A stretch of 64,000 bases of DNA from CAWATZ01 sp963784995 (GTDB lineage Bacteria; Planctomycetota; Planctomycetia; Gemmatales; Gemmataceae): contig CAWATZ010000003.1 of the NCBI GenBank assembly GCA_963784995.1, positions 682,001-746,000 on the forward strand. The letters run 5' to 3'. This document shows, piece after piece, positions 35,458-44,743 of this stretch. Both the position numbers and the translations under genes were made by a program. Numbering within the stretch: the stretch's first letter is position 1; each line of letters opens with the position of its first letter. The notes below the pieces were generated by a model, which searched no databases, had not been told where the DNA came from, and saw only the letters and a list, made by a program, of their open reading frames with translations.

Positions 35458-38400
35458 ATGCACCCGCTGACGTACCTGGGTCTGGCAAACGCCGTCTGTG
35501 CCGGCCTGCTCGCCGTGCTGGCCGTGGTGGTCGGTCGCTGCTTCCGCCGGCCGGCCCTGACGCACTGTCTGTGGCTGCTGGTGCTGATCAAGCTGGTGAC
35601 GCCGCCCCTGTTCGCGCTGCCCCTGGCCTGGCTGCCGGCAGCGCCGGCGACCGACAGCCGCGTGGCGGTGCAACCGGGGCAGACCTTCCTGGTCGTGTCC
35701 GCCGCGCTGGAACCCGAACCCGTCGGCCCACCGATGCCGGGCGACGTCTGGATCGAGATGGAAAAAGCTCGGTTGGCCGCGAAGGCGCGGCTCGCGGTGG
35801 CTCAGGGAGAGCAGGTTGCAGGGCAGGGGTCACGCCCCGAAGAGGCCCGGGGGTTGCCCACCGAGGCTCAGGCCCAGAACCTTGGCCAGGGCCAGACCCA
35901 GGGCTCACGCCCTGGTCTATTAACTGCCGCCCCTTCGGGGCTAGATCCAGAAGCTCCACTCGATGTCCCCGTGTCTCTGATCGCCTACCGGTCCTCGACA
36001 GCCTTACCGGAACCGCCCTCTCGAACCGATGTTGCGGCACCAGTGTCCGTGGGGACGGTCCTCGGGGTCGTCTGGCTTGTCGGGTCGGTGCTGTGGTTTG
36101 CCCGGTCGGTGCGACGGCTGGCTCGGTTTCAGCGGCTGCTGCGGCACGCTCGACCGGCACCGGACCACGTCCAGGCGCTGGCGGCCCGGCTGGCGGCGCG
36201 GCTGGGATTGCGGCGCTGCCCTTCGGTGCTGCTGCTGCCCGCGCCGCTGCCGCCGATGATCTGGGCCGCCCTCGGCCGGCCGTGCGTGCTGCTGCCGGCC
36301 CGCTTGCTCGAACGGCTCGACGAGGACCAGCTGGCGGCGCTGCTGACGCATGAACTGGCCCACGTTCGCCGGGGCGACCACTGGGTGCGGCGGCTGGAGT
36401 TCGTCGCTCTGGGCCTGTTCTGGTGGTATCCGCTGGCCTGGTGGGCACGGACCCGGCTCCAGGCGGAAGAAGAAGAATGCTGCGATGCCTGGGTGGTCGA
36501 GGAAGTGCCGGCCCGATCGTACGCCTCGGCCATCGTCGAGACGGTCGATTTCCTCGCCAGCGACCTGGACGCGACGCCGGCCCTGGCCAGCGGTTTGGGT
36601 CGCTGCGACAGCATCAAACGCCGGCTGACGCTGATCCTCAGCGGCACCGCCCCCAAGCGCCTCAACCTCGCCGGCCGGCTCGCCGTCCTCGCCATCGCCC
36701 TTGGACTGCTGCCACTGCTGCCGCAGCTGGCCCGCTCCGAGAAGAAGCCAGAACAGCAGGCTGCTTCCTCGGAAGACCCCGCGAAACCCCGCACGGTCGA
36801 TCCGAGCAACGAAGCCCTCGCCTTCCGCACGGAGCCACTGAACCTGACCGGCAGCGAAAACCAGGTCGCCGCCCTGGCCGTGTCACGGGACGGCCGCTTC
36901 CTCGCGGCCGGCACCGGGGCCTACAATCGGCCGGGCGAGGTGCGCGTCTGGACCATCCCCGATCACAAGGAAGTGCTGATCTACGGCTCGGCCAAGGGCG
37001 TCTCCTGGGTGGCCTTCTCTCCCGATGGCCGTTACCTGGCCTCCGCCGACTACGACGGCCAGGCCGTGATTCGCGAGTTCCCCTCCGGCAAGCCCGTCGC
37101 CGTGCTGCCGCTGGACGGCCCGGCACGGCTCAGCTTCTCGCCCGATGGCAAGAGACTCGTCACTGTCACCGAAGCGAAGACGATCAAGGTGTGGGATGCC
37201 CTGACCGGCGCGGAGATCCTCCGCCGGGACAACCCGATCGTCCGCTGCTACTGCGTCGCCTGGTCGCCGGACGGTAAGTTCGTGGCCATCGGCGGCGGCG
37301 ACCTGGGGCAGAACAACGTCCCCAACGAGATCACCATCTGGGACGCCAGGACGTTCCAGCCGGCCGGCAAATTGCTGGGCCACACCGGACCGGTCCTGTC
37401 CGTCGCCTTCTCGCCGGACTCGAAGACGCTGGCCAGCGGCGCGATCGATGCCACCGCCCGGCTCTGGCGGCTGGAGGGCTTCAAGGCCCTTGGCACTCTG
37501 GAAGGCCATGAGGACTGGGTCAAGGCATTGACCTTCACTCCCGACGGCAAGACGCTGATCACCGGCAGCCACGATGGCACGGTGCGCCTCTGGGACGTGG
37601 CCAAACAGATGCCGCTCACCCGGCTGGACGGCCACGTGGCCCCGACCCGCTCGGTGGCCGTGTCGCCGGACGGCAAGCAGATCTTCAGCGGCGGCGAGAC
37701 CAGGATGCTCAAGGTCTGGGACGCCGCCACGCACAGGGAGACCGCCGGCTACCAGCTGTCGCCGGAGCCGCCCGGCGAGCCCTCGCTCGTTCTGGCGATG
37801 GCCTATTCCCCCGACGGGCGGACTCTGGCGACAACGCACGAGAACGGGACCATCTCGCTCCGCAGTGCGACCAACGGCGACCTCCGGCTGACGCTGGAGG
37901 GCCACACAGATGCGGCGACCTGCCTGCTCTTCAGCCGCGACGGCAAGACGCTGATCACCGGCAGTTCCGACCAGACCATCCGCTTGTGGGACGTCGAAAC
38001 CGGCAAGCCGCTGGCAACGCTGACCGGCCACACCAGCTGGGTTTACGCCCTGGCTCTCTCTCCCGACGGCAAGACGCTGGCCAGCGGCGGCTATGACAAG
38101 ACGGTGCGTCTGTGGGACCTGCCGACGCGCAAGGAGAAGGCAACGCTCACCGGCCACAAGGGGGCGATCCGGTCGCTGGCGTTCGCCCCGGACAGCAAGA
38201 CGCTCGCCAGCGGCGCCGGCGATCAGACGATCAAGCTGTGGGACCTGGAATCGCGCCAGCTCAAGGCGACCCTGACCGGCCACGAGGGAACCGTGCGCTC
38301 GCTGGCGTTCGCTCCGGATGGCAAGACGATTGCCAGCGGATCGGAGGACGCGACCGTGCGCCTGTGGGATGCTGCGGGAGCGGTGCGAGCGGTGCTGAAG

Positions 38401-39606
38401 GGGCACAACGACAAGGTGGCCGTGGTGACGTTCTCGCCCCAGGGCCGCTACGTCGTCAGCGCCAGCATGGATGGGACTTTCCGACTGTGGGACGCGACCA
38501 CGGGACAGCCAGCACAGGCCCTGAATGCCCAGAACGGCGCCCTGACCAGCATGGCCTGGGCGCCGGACGGCCGGTTCCTGGTGACGGCCGGCTTCGATCG
38601 CTCGATCAAGCTCTGGATCGTGACCACCGGGACGCTGCGAATGCTCACGGGCCACAGTGGTCCGGTCCGCTGCGTTGCTTTCTCGCCGGACGGCAGGCTG
38701 ATCCTGTCCGGCAGCGGCCAGCCGGGCGGCGACAAGACGCTGCGGCTGTGGGATGCGAAGACCGGCAAGGAAATCCGCAAGATCGAGGGCCACCCCGACC
38801 AGGTAGAATCGGCCTGCTTCTCGCCGGACGGCAAGCGCATCCTCTCGGGCTGCGCGGACAAAAAGGTCCGGCTGTGGGATGCGGAGACGGGCCAGTGCAT
38901 CCGCGTCATGGAAGGGCGCAGCAAGCCGAGCGACGGTGTGTCCATCTCGCCCGACGGCACCCGGGCAGCGGCGACCGCCCTCGACAACACGGTGCGGCTC
39001 TGGGACCTCGAAACCGGGCAGACCCTCCACGTCTTCAAGGGACACGTGGACGCCGTGCGCGGCGTCGTCTTCACGCCGGACGGCAAGCGGCTGGTCTCGG
39101 CCGGCAAGGACGCCACGGTCCGCATCTGGGACGCCGGCAAGGGCGTGCAGCTGCGGCAGATCGATACGCCCAGGGAGAAGGTCGAGACCCTCGCCCTGTC
39201 GCCCGACGGCAAGCGCGTGGCCGTTGCCCTGGGGCGGGCGGTGCAGCTCCTGGACCTGGACACGGGCAAGACAATCCGTCAGCTGGACGGCCATCAAAGC
39301 AGTGTCCTCGCCGTGGCCTGGTCGCCGGACGGCAAGACGGTCCTCACCGGCAGCATGGACCGGAGCGCCCGCCTGTGGGACGTGGCCACCGGGCGGGAAT
39401 TGCACCTGTTCCGCGGCCACCGCAACTGGGTCACGACCGTCAACTTTTCGCCGGACGGTCGTCGAATCTTGACAGCCGGTGGCGGCGCCCTCAACGGCGA
39501 GGATAAAGTTCCGGGCAACGATTTCACCATCCGCGTCTGGCCGATGCCCGACACCACTCCGATGGCCGGGCAAGTGCTGAAGTACACCGTCAAACTGAAG
39601 AAGTGA
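35458..39606 (+). CDS. M56 (BlaR1-like) membrane peptidase fused to about 14 WD40 repeats
   Basis: A 1382-residue fusion. N-terminal membrane helices (LGLANAVCAGLLAVLAVVV, LVLIKLVTPPLFALPLAW) surround an M56 metallopeptidase with the zinc motif HELAHVRRGDHW at residues 298-309 and EEEECCDAWVVEE downstream. A last helix (LAVLAIALGLLPLLPQLA) leads to a long WD40 region (about 460-1380) of units like FSPDGK.LASGS.D.TVRLWD, enough for two propellers. In BlaR1 the sensor is penicillin-binding; here WD40 replaces it, so the ligand is unknown. I start at ATG 35458, with AAGGAAAGGG upstream, instead of the in-frame ATG at 35425. A palindromic-repeat-like stretch (about 35818-35945) is translated in frame in the loop between helices. 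Confidence 0.9.
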   Translation: MHPLTYLGLANAVCAGLLAVLAVVVGRCFRRPALTHCLWLLVLIKLVTPPLFALPLAWLPAAPATDSRVAVQPGQTFLVVSAALEPEPVGPPMPGDVWIEMEKARLAAKARLAVAQGEQVAGQGSRPEEARGLPTEAQAQNLGQGQTQGSRPGLLTAAPSGLDPEAPLDVPVSLIAYRSSTALPEPPSRTDVAAPVSVGTVLGVVWLVGSVLWFARSVRRLARFQRLLRHARPAPDHVQALAARLAARLGLRRCPSVLLLPAPLPPMIWAALGRPCVLLPARLLERLDEDQLAALLTHELAHVRRGDHWVRRLEFVALGLFWWYPLAWWARTRLQAEEEECCDAWVVEEVPARSYASAIVETVDFLASDLDATPALASGLGRCDSIKRRLTLILSGTAPKRLNLAGRLAVLAIALGLLPLLPQLARSEKKPEQQAASSEDPAKPRTVDPSNEALAFRTEPLNLTGSENQVAALAVSRDGRFLAAGTGAYNRPGEVRVWTIPDHKEVLIYGSAKGVSWVAFSPDGRYLASADYDGQAVIREFPSGKPVAVLPLDGPARLSFSPDGKRLVTVTEAKTIKVWDALTGAEILRRDNPIVRCYCVAWSPDGKFVAIGGGDLGQNNVPNEITIWDARTFQPAGKLLGHTGPVLSVAFSPDSKTLASGAIDATARLWRLEGFKALGTLEGHEDWVKALTFTPDGKTLITGSHDGTVRLWDVAKQMPLTRLDGHVAPTRSVAVSPDGKQIFSGGETRMLKVWDAATHRETAGYQLSPEPPGEPSLVLAMAYSPDGRTLATTHENGTISLRSATNGDLRLTLEGHTDAATCLLFSRDGKTLITGSSDQTIRLWDVETGKPLATLTGHTSWVYALALSPDGKTLASGGYDKTVRLWDLPTRKEKATLTGHKGAIRSLAFAPDSKTLASGAGDQTIKLWDLESRQLKATLTGHEGTVRSLAFAPDGKTIASGSEDATVRLWDAAGAVRAVLKGHNDKVAVVTFSPQGRYVVSASMDGTFRLWDATTGQPAQALNAQNGALTSMAWAPDGRFLVTAGFDRSIKLWIVTTGTLRMLTGHSGPVRCVAFSPDGRLILSGSGQPGGDKTLRLWDAKTGKEIRKIEGHPDQVESACFSPDGKRILSGCADKKVRLWDAETGQCIRVMEGRSKPSDGVSISPDGTRAAATALDNTVRLWDLETGQTLHVFKGHVDAVRGVVFTPDGKRLVSAGKDATVRIWDAGKGVQLRQIDTPREKVETLALSPDGKRVAVALGRAVQLLDLDTGKTIRQLDGHQSSVLAVAWSPDGKTVLTGSMDRSARLWDVATGRELHLFRGHRNWVTTVNFSPDGRRILTAGGGALNGEDKVPGNDFTIRVWPMPDTTPMAGQVLKYTVKLKK

Positions 39607-39658
39607 GCGCCGAACTCGTTCGGCCCCAACAGGATCGCCCTTTTCAGGAGTAACAGCG

Positions 39659-41293
39659 ATGCCGAAGTTCGGCTTCTGGATCAGCTGGGGGATACTGCTG
39701 GCGGGAGCGTTGCCCGTCCTGGCCGCGCCCGACCCCGACAAACGGCGGGCCGACGCTCTGGCCCTGGCCGGCCGCATTGACCGCTACCTCGAAAAAGGCT
39801 GGGCCGCCAACAAGATTGTCCCCGCTCCCCGGATCGACGACGCCGCGTTCCTGCGCCGCGTCTATCTCCACCTGGCCGGGCGCATCCCCTCGGTGTTCGA
39901 GGTGCGCTCGTTCCTGGAGAACACCAGCCCTGACAAGCGCGTCAAGGAGGTCGAGAAGCTCCTGGCCGGGCAGCGCTATCCCATGCATCTGGGGAACGTC
40001 TGGCGGTCGGTCCTGCTGCCGGAAGCCAGTCCCGGCAGTACCACGCGCGGCTTCGCCGGGCCGCTGGCGGCGTGGTTTCGGTCCCGCCTGGCGGCAAACG
40101 TCGGCTACGACAAGATGGTGCGCGAGCTGCTGATGGCCGCACCGCCGAACCAGCAAGGGAATCAGCTTGCCTTCGACATCTACGGCTTCAACGTCGATGA
40201 CGGCAGCAGCCCGGTCAGCTTCTACCAGGCGAAACAGTACAAGGCGGAGAACCTGGCCGACGCGGCCGCCCGGGCCTTCCTGGGCGTCCGGTTGGGCTGT
40301 GCTCAGTGCCACAACCACCCCTTCGCCGACTGGAAGCGCGACCAGTTCTGGGAATTCGCCGCCTTCTTCGCCGACGTGCGCCAGCCCAACCAGCAAAACC
40401 AGCAGGGCGCCAACCGGCCGGCCGGCCGCGAGATTGCCATTCCCAACACGGGCAAGATCGCCAAGGCAAAGTTCCTCGATGGCAAGACGCCGGACTGGAA
40501 GGAGAAGGACTCCACCCGTGGCGTTCTCGCCGACTGGGTCACGAGCAAGGACAATCCCTACTTCGCCCGCGCCGCCGTCAACCGTGTCTGGTCCTACTTC
40601 TTCGGCATCGGCATCATTGAGCCGGTCGATGAGATGGTCGGAGCGGAAAATACGCCGAGCCATCCCGAGCTGCTCGACGACCTGGCCAAAGACTTCGCGG
40701 CCCACGACTTCGATCTGAAGTATCTGATCCTCGCCATCACCTCCAGCAAGGCGTACCAGCTGAGCAGCGTCCGGACGCACCCCAGTCAGGACGTGCCGCG
40801 ACAGTTCTCGCGGGCCCCGCTGCTGGGCATGACGCCGGAGCAGCTGTACGACAGCGTGGGCGAGGCCACGCGCTACACCGACGCCGGCGGCAACGCCAAT
40901 CCTTTCTTCGGCAATCGCGGCGGGCGGGAGGATTTCCTGACGCGCTTCAGCAACCTCAGCGATCGGCCGACGGAGTATCAGACCTCGATCATCCAGGCGC
41001 TGGCGCTGATGAACGGCCGGCTCACCGCGGACGCCACCAGCCTGGAACGCAGTCAGCTCCTCGCGGCGGTGCTGTCGTCACCGTTCATGGACACGCCGCA
41101 GCGCATCGAGACGCTGTACCTCGCCACGCTCTGCCGCAAGCCCAACGAGAAGGAGACGGCACGGGCGACGAAGTTCATCGAGGATGCCGTCAAGACCGCA
41201 TCCAAGGAAGAGAAAGACAAACGCTCCAACCAGGCCCTGAGCGACCTGTTCTGGGCACTGCTCAATAGCGGTGAGTTTTTCTTCAACCACTAA
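39659..41293 (+). CDS. DUF1549/DUF1553 domain secreted protein
   Basis: 544 residues with a signal peptide (ISWGILLAGALPVLAA). The DUF1549 part includes DDAAFLRRVYLHLAGRIPS and the haem-like motif GCAQCHNHPFADWKRDQFW; the DUF1553 part includes DNPYFARAAVNRVWSYFFG and TPEQLYDSVGEATRYT. These planctomycete proteins normally carry an N-terminal cytochrome-c-like PSCyt1 domain, which is missing here, and are paired with a DUF1501 protein as found next. Their activity is unproven; they are exported and linked to polysaccharide or sulfatase clusters. It starts at ATG 39659, 52 bases after the M56-WD40 gene, and ends before a 32-bp palindrome. Confidence 0.9.
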   Translation: MPKFGFWISWGILLAGALPVLAAPDPDKRRADALALAGRIDRYLEKGWAANKIVPAPRIDDAAFLRRVYLHLAGRIPSVFEVRSFLENTSPDKRVKEVEKLLAGQRYPMHLGNVWRSVLLPEASPGSTTRGFAGPLAAWFRSRLAANVGYDKMVRELLMAAPPNQQGNQLAFDIYGFNVDDGSSPVSFYQAKQYKAENLADAAARAFLGVRLGCAQCHNHPFADWKRDQFWEFAAFFADVRQPNQQNQQGANRPAGREIAIPNTGKIAKAKFLDGKTPDWKEKDSTRGVLADWVTSKDNPYFARAAVNRVWSYFFGIGIIEPVDEMVGAENTPSHPELLDDLAKDFAAHDFDLKYLILAITSSKAYQLSSVRTHPSQDVPRQFSRAPLLGMTPEQLYDSVGEATRYTDAGGNANPFFGNRGGREDFLTRFSNLSDRPTEYQTSIIQALALMNGRLTADATSLERSQLLAAVLSSPFMDTPQRIETLYLATLCRKPNEKETARATKFIEDAVKTASKEEKDKRSNQALSDLFWALLNSGEFFFNH

Positions 41294-41307
41294 ACCCGAT
41301 CAGTTTC

Positions 41308-41380
41308 CGTAGGGTGGGCCGAGCGTAGCGAGGCCCACCAGGCGAAGCGGTGGGCCTCGCTACGCTCGGCCCACCCTACG
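41308..41380. repeat. 32-bp palindromic repeat (GTAGGGTGGGCCGAGCG family), copy 1
   Basis: Perfect 32-base arms (41308-41339, 41349-41380) with a 9-base loop; the core is GTAGGGTGGGCCGAGCGTAG. A close relative with GTGGCG in place of GTAGCG is at 57874-57944. It lies between the DUF1549 and DUF1501 genes. Confidence 0.92.
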
Positions 41381-41409
41381 AATGGCGCAAACAGTAAAGG
41401 AATCATTCC

Positions 41410-42735
41410 ATGCTCTCTCGGACTGCGGTTTCTCGTCGCGATCTCCTCCGTCTGGCCGCGGCCGGTTTCGCGGCCTACTCCTCCTCGGGCTGGCTGGAGC
41501 ACCTGGCCGCCGCGACGGCGGACGATCCCAGGCGCAAACGCTCGTGCATCCTGCTGTGGATGAACGGCGGGCCGGCCACCATCGACCTGTGGGACGTCAA
41601 AGTGGGACACGCCAACGGCGGCCCGACCAAGGAAATCGCCACTTCCGTCCCCGGTGTCAAGATCAGCGAAAACCTGCCGAAACTGGCCCAGCGCATGCAG
41701 CACCTGGCCATCCTCCGCTCGATGAGTACCAAGGAGGCGGATCACGGCCGGGCCACCTTCCAGATGCGCACCGGCTACCTCCCCGGAGGCCCGATCACCT
41801 ATCCGTCGATCGGCGCGCTGATCTCGAAGGAACTGGAACGGCCCGGCGCGGCGATGCCGGGCTTCATCAGCATCGCCACCAATCGCGGGCTCAATGCCGA
41901 GGCGTTCGGCAGCGGGTTCCTCGGGCCGCGGTATGCTCCGCTGCTGGTCGGCGAGAACGCCAACTTCAACCCGCAGCAGCCAGGGCAGGGCGTCGATCAG
42001 GCGCTCAAGGTGCAGAACATCGATCGGCCCAGCGACGTGGTTGTCGGCCGGGCCGACGCCCGCGTCCGCCTGCTGGAGGAGATCGAAGAGGACTTCGTCA
42101 AGGAGCGCCCCGGCAGCGCCTCGCAAGGGCACCTCACCGCCTATCAGCGCGCCGTCACCCTGATGAGGTCCTCCTCGATCAAGGCGTTTCAGCTCAGTGA
42201 CGAGCCCGACGCCCGCCGCGACGCCTACGGCCGGAACCTCTTCGGCCAGTCCTGTTTGCTGGCCCGCCGGCTGGTCGAGCGCGGCGTGCCCTTTGTCGAG
42301 GTCAACCTCGACGGCTGGGACACCCACCAGCAGAACTTCACCGCGGTCAAGCGGCTCGGCGGCATTCTTGACACGGCCTGGGCCGCCCTGATCGATGACC
42401 TGAAACAGCGCGGCCTGCTCGACACGACGCTGATCGTCTGGATGGGCGAGTTCGGCCGGACGCCGAAGATCAACGGGCAGCAGGGCCGCGACCACTGGGC
42501 GACCTCGTGGTCCACGGTGCTGGCCGGCGGCGGCATCAAGGGCGGCAGCGTCTTCGGCAAGACCAGCGAAGACGGCACGGCGGTCGAGGAGCGGCCCATT
42601 GTCGTCCAGGATTTGCTGGCGACGGTTGGCCTGGCTCTGGGCATTGACATCACCAAGCAAAACAACTCGAACGTGGGCCGGCCCATTCGTTTCGTGGATC
42701 CCAAGGCGAACCCGGTGAAGGAGGTGCTCGCATGA
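41410..42735 (+). CDS. DUF1501 domain protein, Tat-exported
   Basis: 441 residues starting with a twin-arginine signal (TAVSRRDLLRLAAAGFAAYS). The DUF1501 body follows: SCILLWMNGGPATIDLWDVK, AHLAILRSMSTKEADHGRAT-like (as LAILRSMSTKEADHG), GVPFVEVNLDGWDTHQQNF, TLIVWMGEFGRTPKINGQQ and GRDHWATSWSTVLAGGG. The fold is related to alkaline phosphatase/sulfatase and the conserved His/Asp residues are visible, but no reaction has been shown for the family. It works together with the preceding DUF1549 protein. Its stop overlaps the first EF-hand gene (ATGA at 42732), so the three form a unit. Confidence 0.92.
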   Translation: MLSRTAVSRRDLLRLAAAGFAAYSSSGWLEHLAAATADDPRRKRSCILLWMNGGPATIDLWDVKVGHANGGPTKEIATSVPGVKISENLPKLAQRMQHLAILRSMSTKEADHGRATFQMRTGYLPGGPITYPSIGALISKELERPGAAMPGFISIATNRGLNAEAFGSGFLGPRYAPLLVGENANFNPQQPGQGVDQALKVQNIDRPSDVVVGRADARVRLLEEIEEDFVKERPGSASQGHLTAYQRAVTLMRSSSIKAFQLSDEPDARRDAYGRNLFGQSCLLARRLVERGVPFVEVNLDGWDTHQQNFTAVKRLGGILDTAWAALIDDLKQRGLLDTTLIVWMGEFGRTPKINGQQGRDHWATSWSTVLAGGGIKGGSVFGKTSEDGTAVEERPIVVQDLLATVGLALGIDITKQNNSNVGRPIRFVDPKANPVKEVLA

Positions 42736-44522
42736 AGCGTCTGATGTGCCTGACCGTGGCGGCCCTCACCGCCGCCTGGGGCTTCGCTGCCCCCAAGACG
42801 GAAACTCCGAAGGGGGAGAAGGATTATCAAGACATCGTCCACTTCGCCGACAAGCGGCCGGTGCTGCTCCGGCTGCACGTGACAGTCGATGGCCGGCCAC
42901 TGGCGGCCATCTGGAACGACTACGTCAGCAAGGTCTTCGAGCAGCTTGACACCGACAAGGCCGGCTTCCTCGACCAGGCCAAGGTCCAGCGCATGCCGTC
43001 CGTGAATGAGCTGTTCGGCGGCGACTACGACAGCGCGCTGCCGACGCTGGCGAAGCTGGACACCAATGGGGACGGCAAGGTGAGCCGGGAAGAACTCGCC
43101 GGTTACTTCCGCAGTCTGGGCGCGACGGCGTTCCAGGCGCCGGGAGCCGCCCGCCGGGGCCAGCCGGACAATAATTTTGGGGGGTTCATCATTCTCAGTG
43201 GCGGAGGCGGAGGGGCTCCGGACGCCGACGCGGTCAATGCCGCGCTGTTCAAGCTGCTGGACAGCAACGGCGACGGCAAACTCTCGAAGGAGGAGCTGGC
43301 CGCGGCACCGGCCGTCTTGCTCAAACTGGATCGCAACGACGACGAGATGATCACGTCCAACGAGATCATCCCTGGTGGCCGGGCCCAGAACAACGACGGC
43401 AATCTCGCCTTCGCCATTGTCCAGAGGGCCCCGCGAAGGGACCAGGACAATGACGCCTTCTGGCAGCTCCAGGACGGCACCGGCAAGGCGGAGCTGGCCC
43501 GCCGGCTGCAACGCTATGCGAAAAAGGATGCCAAGGGGAAAGCAGCGGCGAAACTGTCGCGCACCGATCTGGGTTTGGACGAGGCGACCTTCGCCAAACT
43601 GGACGCGGACCGTGACGGCCTGCTCGACACCGAGGAGCTGTCGCACTTCGCCGATCGGACGCCCGACCTGGAACTGAAAGTAGACCTGGGGAAGAAAGCC
43701 ACCGTCCAGGTGGTCAAGCGCGGCTTGAACCTGGAGTCCCAGATCCGGACCGGCAAGAACGGCGTGCTGACGCTGGAGATGATCGGCGCCCGCATCGACC
43801 TCAAGGCGCTGGCGGCGGCCAAAACTGAAGTCGATCAGCTGGCGAAGGTGGAACGCGCGCAATATCTCCAGGCGTTCAAGAGGGCCGACCGCGACAACAA
43901 CGGTTACGTGGACATGACCGAAGCCATGCGCACCCGGTCGTTCCGTACCCTGTTCAAGGTGATGGACCGCGATGGCGATGGCATGCTCTACCTGAAGGAG
44001 GTCGAGGCCTACCTCGACGCCTTCCAGGGTCTCCGCGCCACGGCCGGCATTAGCTGTGCCACAGTTGGCCTGACCTCCGAGGGCAAGGGTCTGCTCGAGC
44101 TGCTCGACACTGATGGCGACGGCCGGCTCAGCGTCCGCGAGCTGCGCAACGCCGGCAAGGTGATCGCCGACCTGGACCGCGACAGGGACGGCATGCTCAG
44201 CCGGGTCGAGATCCCGCGCTGCTCCCAGGCCACGTTCCGTCTCGGATCGCCGACGGCCGGCCCAAGGGGACCGGCGCTCGATGGCAACGTCATCTTCATC
44301 GCGGACGGCAACCCGTTCGGACAACGGCAACAGCAGCCGATGCGGCAGCCCCGCGGGCCGGAGTGGTTCCGCAAGATGGATCGCAACGGCGACGGCGACG
44401 TTTCTCGCCGGGAGTTCCTCGGCACCGACGCTCAGTTCAAAGCCATCGACACCGATGGCGATGGCCTGATCAGCGTCGAAGAGGCCGAGGCCTTCGAGAA
44501 GACGAAGCAGCCCAAGAAGTAA
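42732..44522 (+). CDS. Secreted EF-hand protein, paralogue 1
   Basis: 596 residues, signal peptide (CLTVAALTAAWGFAAP), then about ten EF-hand-type calcium loops of the DxNxDG pattern: DTNGDGKVSREEL, DSNGDGKLSKEEL, DADRDGLLDTEEL, DRDNNGYVDMTEAM, DRDGDGMLYLKEV, DTDGDGRLSVREL and, at the C-terminus, DRNGDGDVSRREFLGTD and DTDGDGLISVEEAEAF. A non-EF beta-rich section (LELKVDLGKKATVQVV) sits in the middle. It is probably a periplasmic or cell-surface Ca-binding protein. Overlap with DUF1501 indicates co-translation. Unlike the four paralogues that follow, its signal peptide lacks the CCC motif. Confidence 0.9.
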   Translation: MKRLMCLTVAALTAAWGFAAPKTETPKGEKDYQDIVHFADKRPVLLRLHVTVDGRPLAAIWNDYVSKVFEQLDTDKAGFLDQAKVQRMPSVNELFGGDYDSALPTLAKLDTNGDGKVSREELAGYFRSLGATAFQAPGAARRGQPDNNFGGFIILSGGGGGAPDADAVNAALFKLLDSNGDGKLSKEELAAAPAVLLKLDRNDDEMITSNEIIPGGRAQNNDGNLAFAIVQRAPRRDQDNDAFWQLQDGTGKAELARRLQRYAKKDAKGKAAAKLSRTDLGLDEATFAKLDADRDGLLDTEELSHFADRTPDLELKVDLGKKATVQVVKRGLNLESQIRTGKNGVLTLEMIGARIDLKALAAAKTEVDQLAKVERAQYLQAFKRADRDNNGYVDMTEAMRTRSFRTLFKVMDRDGDGMLYLKEVEAYLDAFQGLRATAGISCATVGLTSEGKGLLELLDTDGDGRLSVRELRNAGKVIADLDRDRDGMLSRVEIPRCSQATFRLGSPTAGPRGPALDGNVIFIADGNPFGQRQQQPMRQPRGPEWFRKMDRNGDGDVSRREFLGTDAQFKAIDTDGDGLISVEEAEAFEKTKQPKK

Positions 44523-44560
44523 TGAGAGGATCGCCCCTATCGTTCCATCGCCCCATCGCC

Positions 44561-44671
44561 TCACCCAGGGCGATGCCCTGGGCTATCGTGTTGCGCCCCT
44601 TCGGGGCGGAAGACAAAGCCAATAGCCCCGAAGGGGCGCAACACGATAGCCCAGGGCATCGCCCTGGGTGA
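44561..44671. repeat. 47-bp perfect palindromic repeat
   Basis: Arms 44561-44607 and 44625-44671 are exact reverse complements over 47 bases, with a 17-base loop; the cores are CCCAGGGCGATGCCCTGGG and GCGCCCCTTCGGGGC. It is the longest perfect palindrome in the window and lies between EF-hand genes 1 and 2. A small related hairpin is at 46583-46606, and similar words occur inside the M56-WD40 gene. Confidence 0.92.
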
Positions 44672-44743
44672 ACTGAGTGCCCTGGGTGGGAGTGAGAAGA
44701 TCAGGCCACCCGAACACATCCCTCAAACGGTGGAGATTTGCAC

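Noticed and set aside
36883..39777. A 964-codon open frame on the minus strand opposite the WD40 array
   Set aside because: It is antisense to regular WD40 repeats, and its composition (Arg/Gly/Val/His-rich, no domain) follows from high GC and repeat periodicity. The plus-strand protein has clear motifs.
44561..44671. 47-bp palindrome as an insertion sequence end
   Set aside because: No transposase or second terminal repeat is near; it is a self-contained palindrome.
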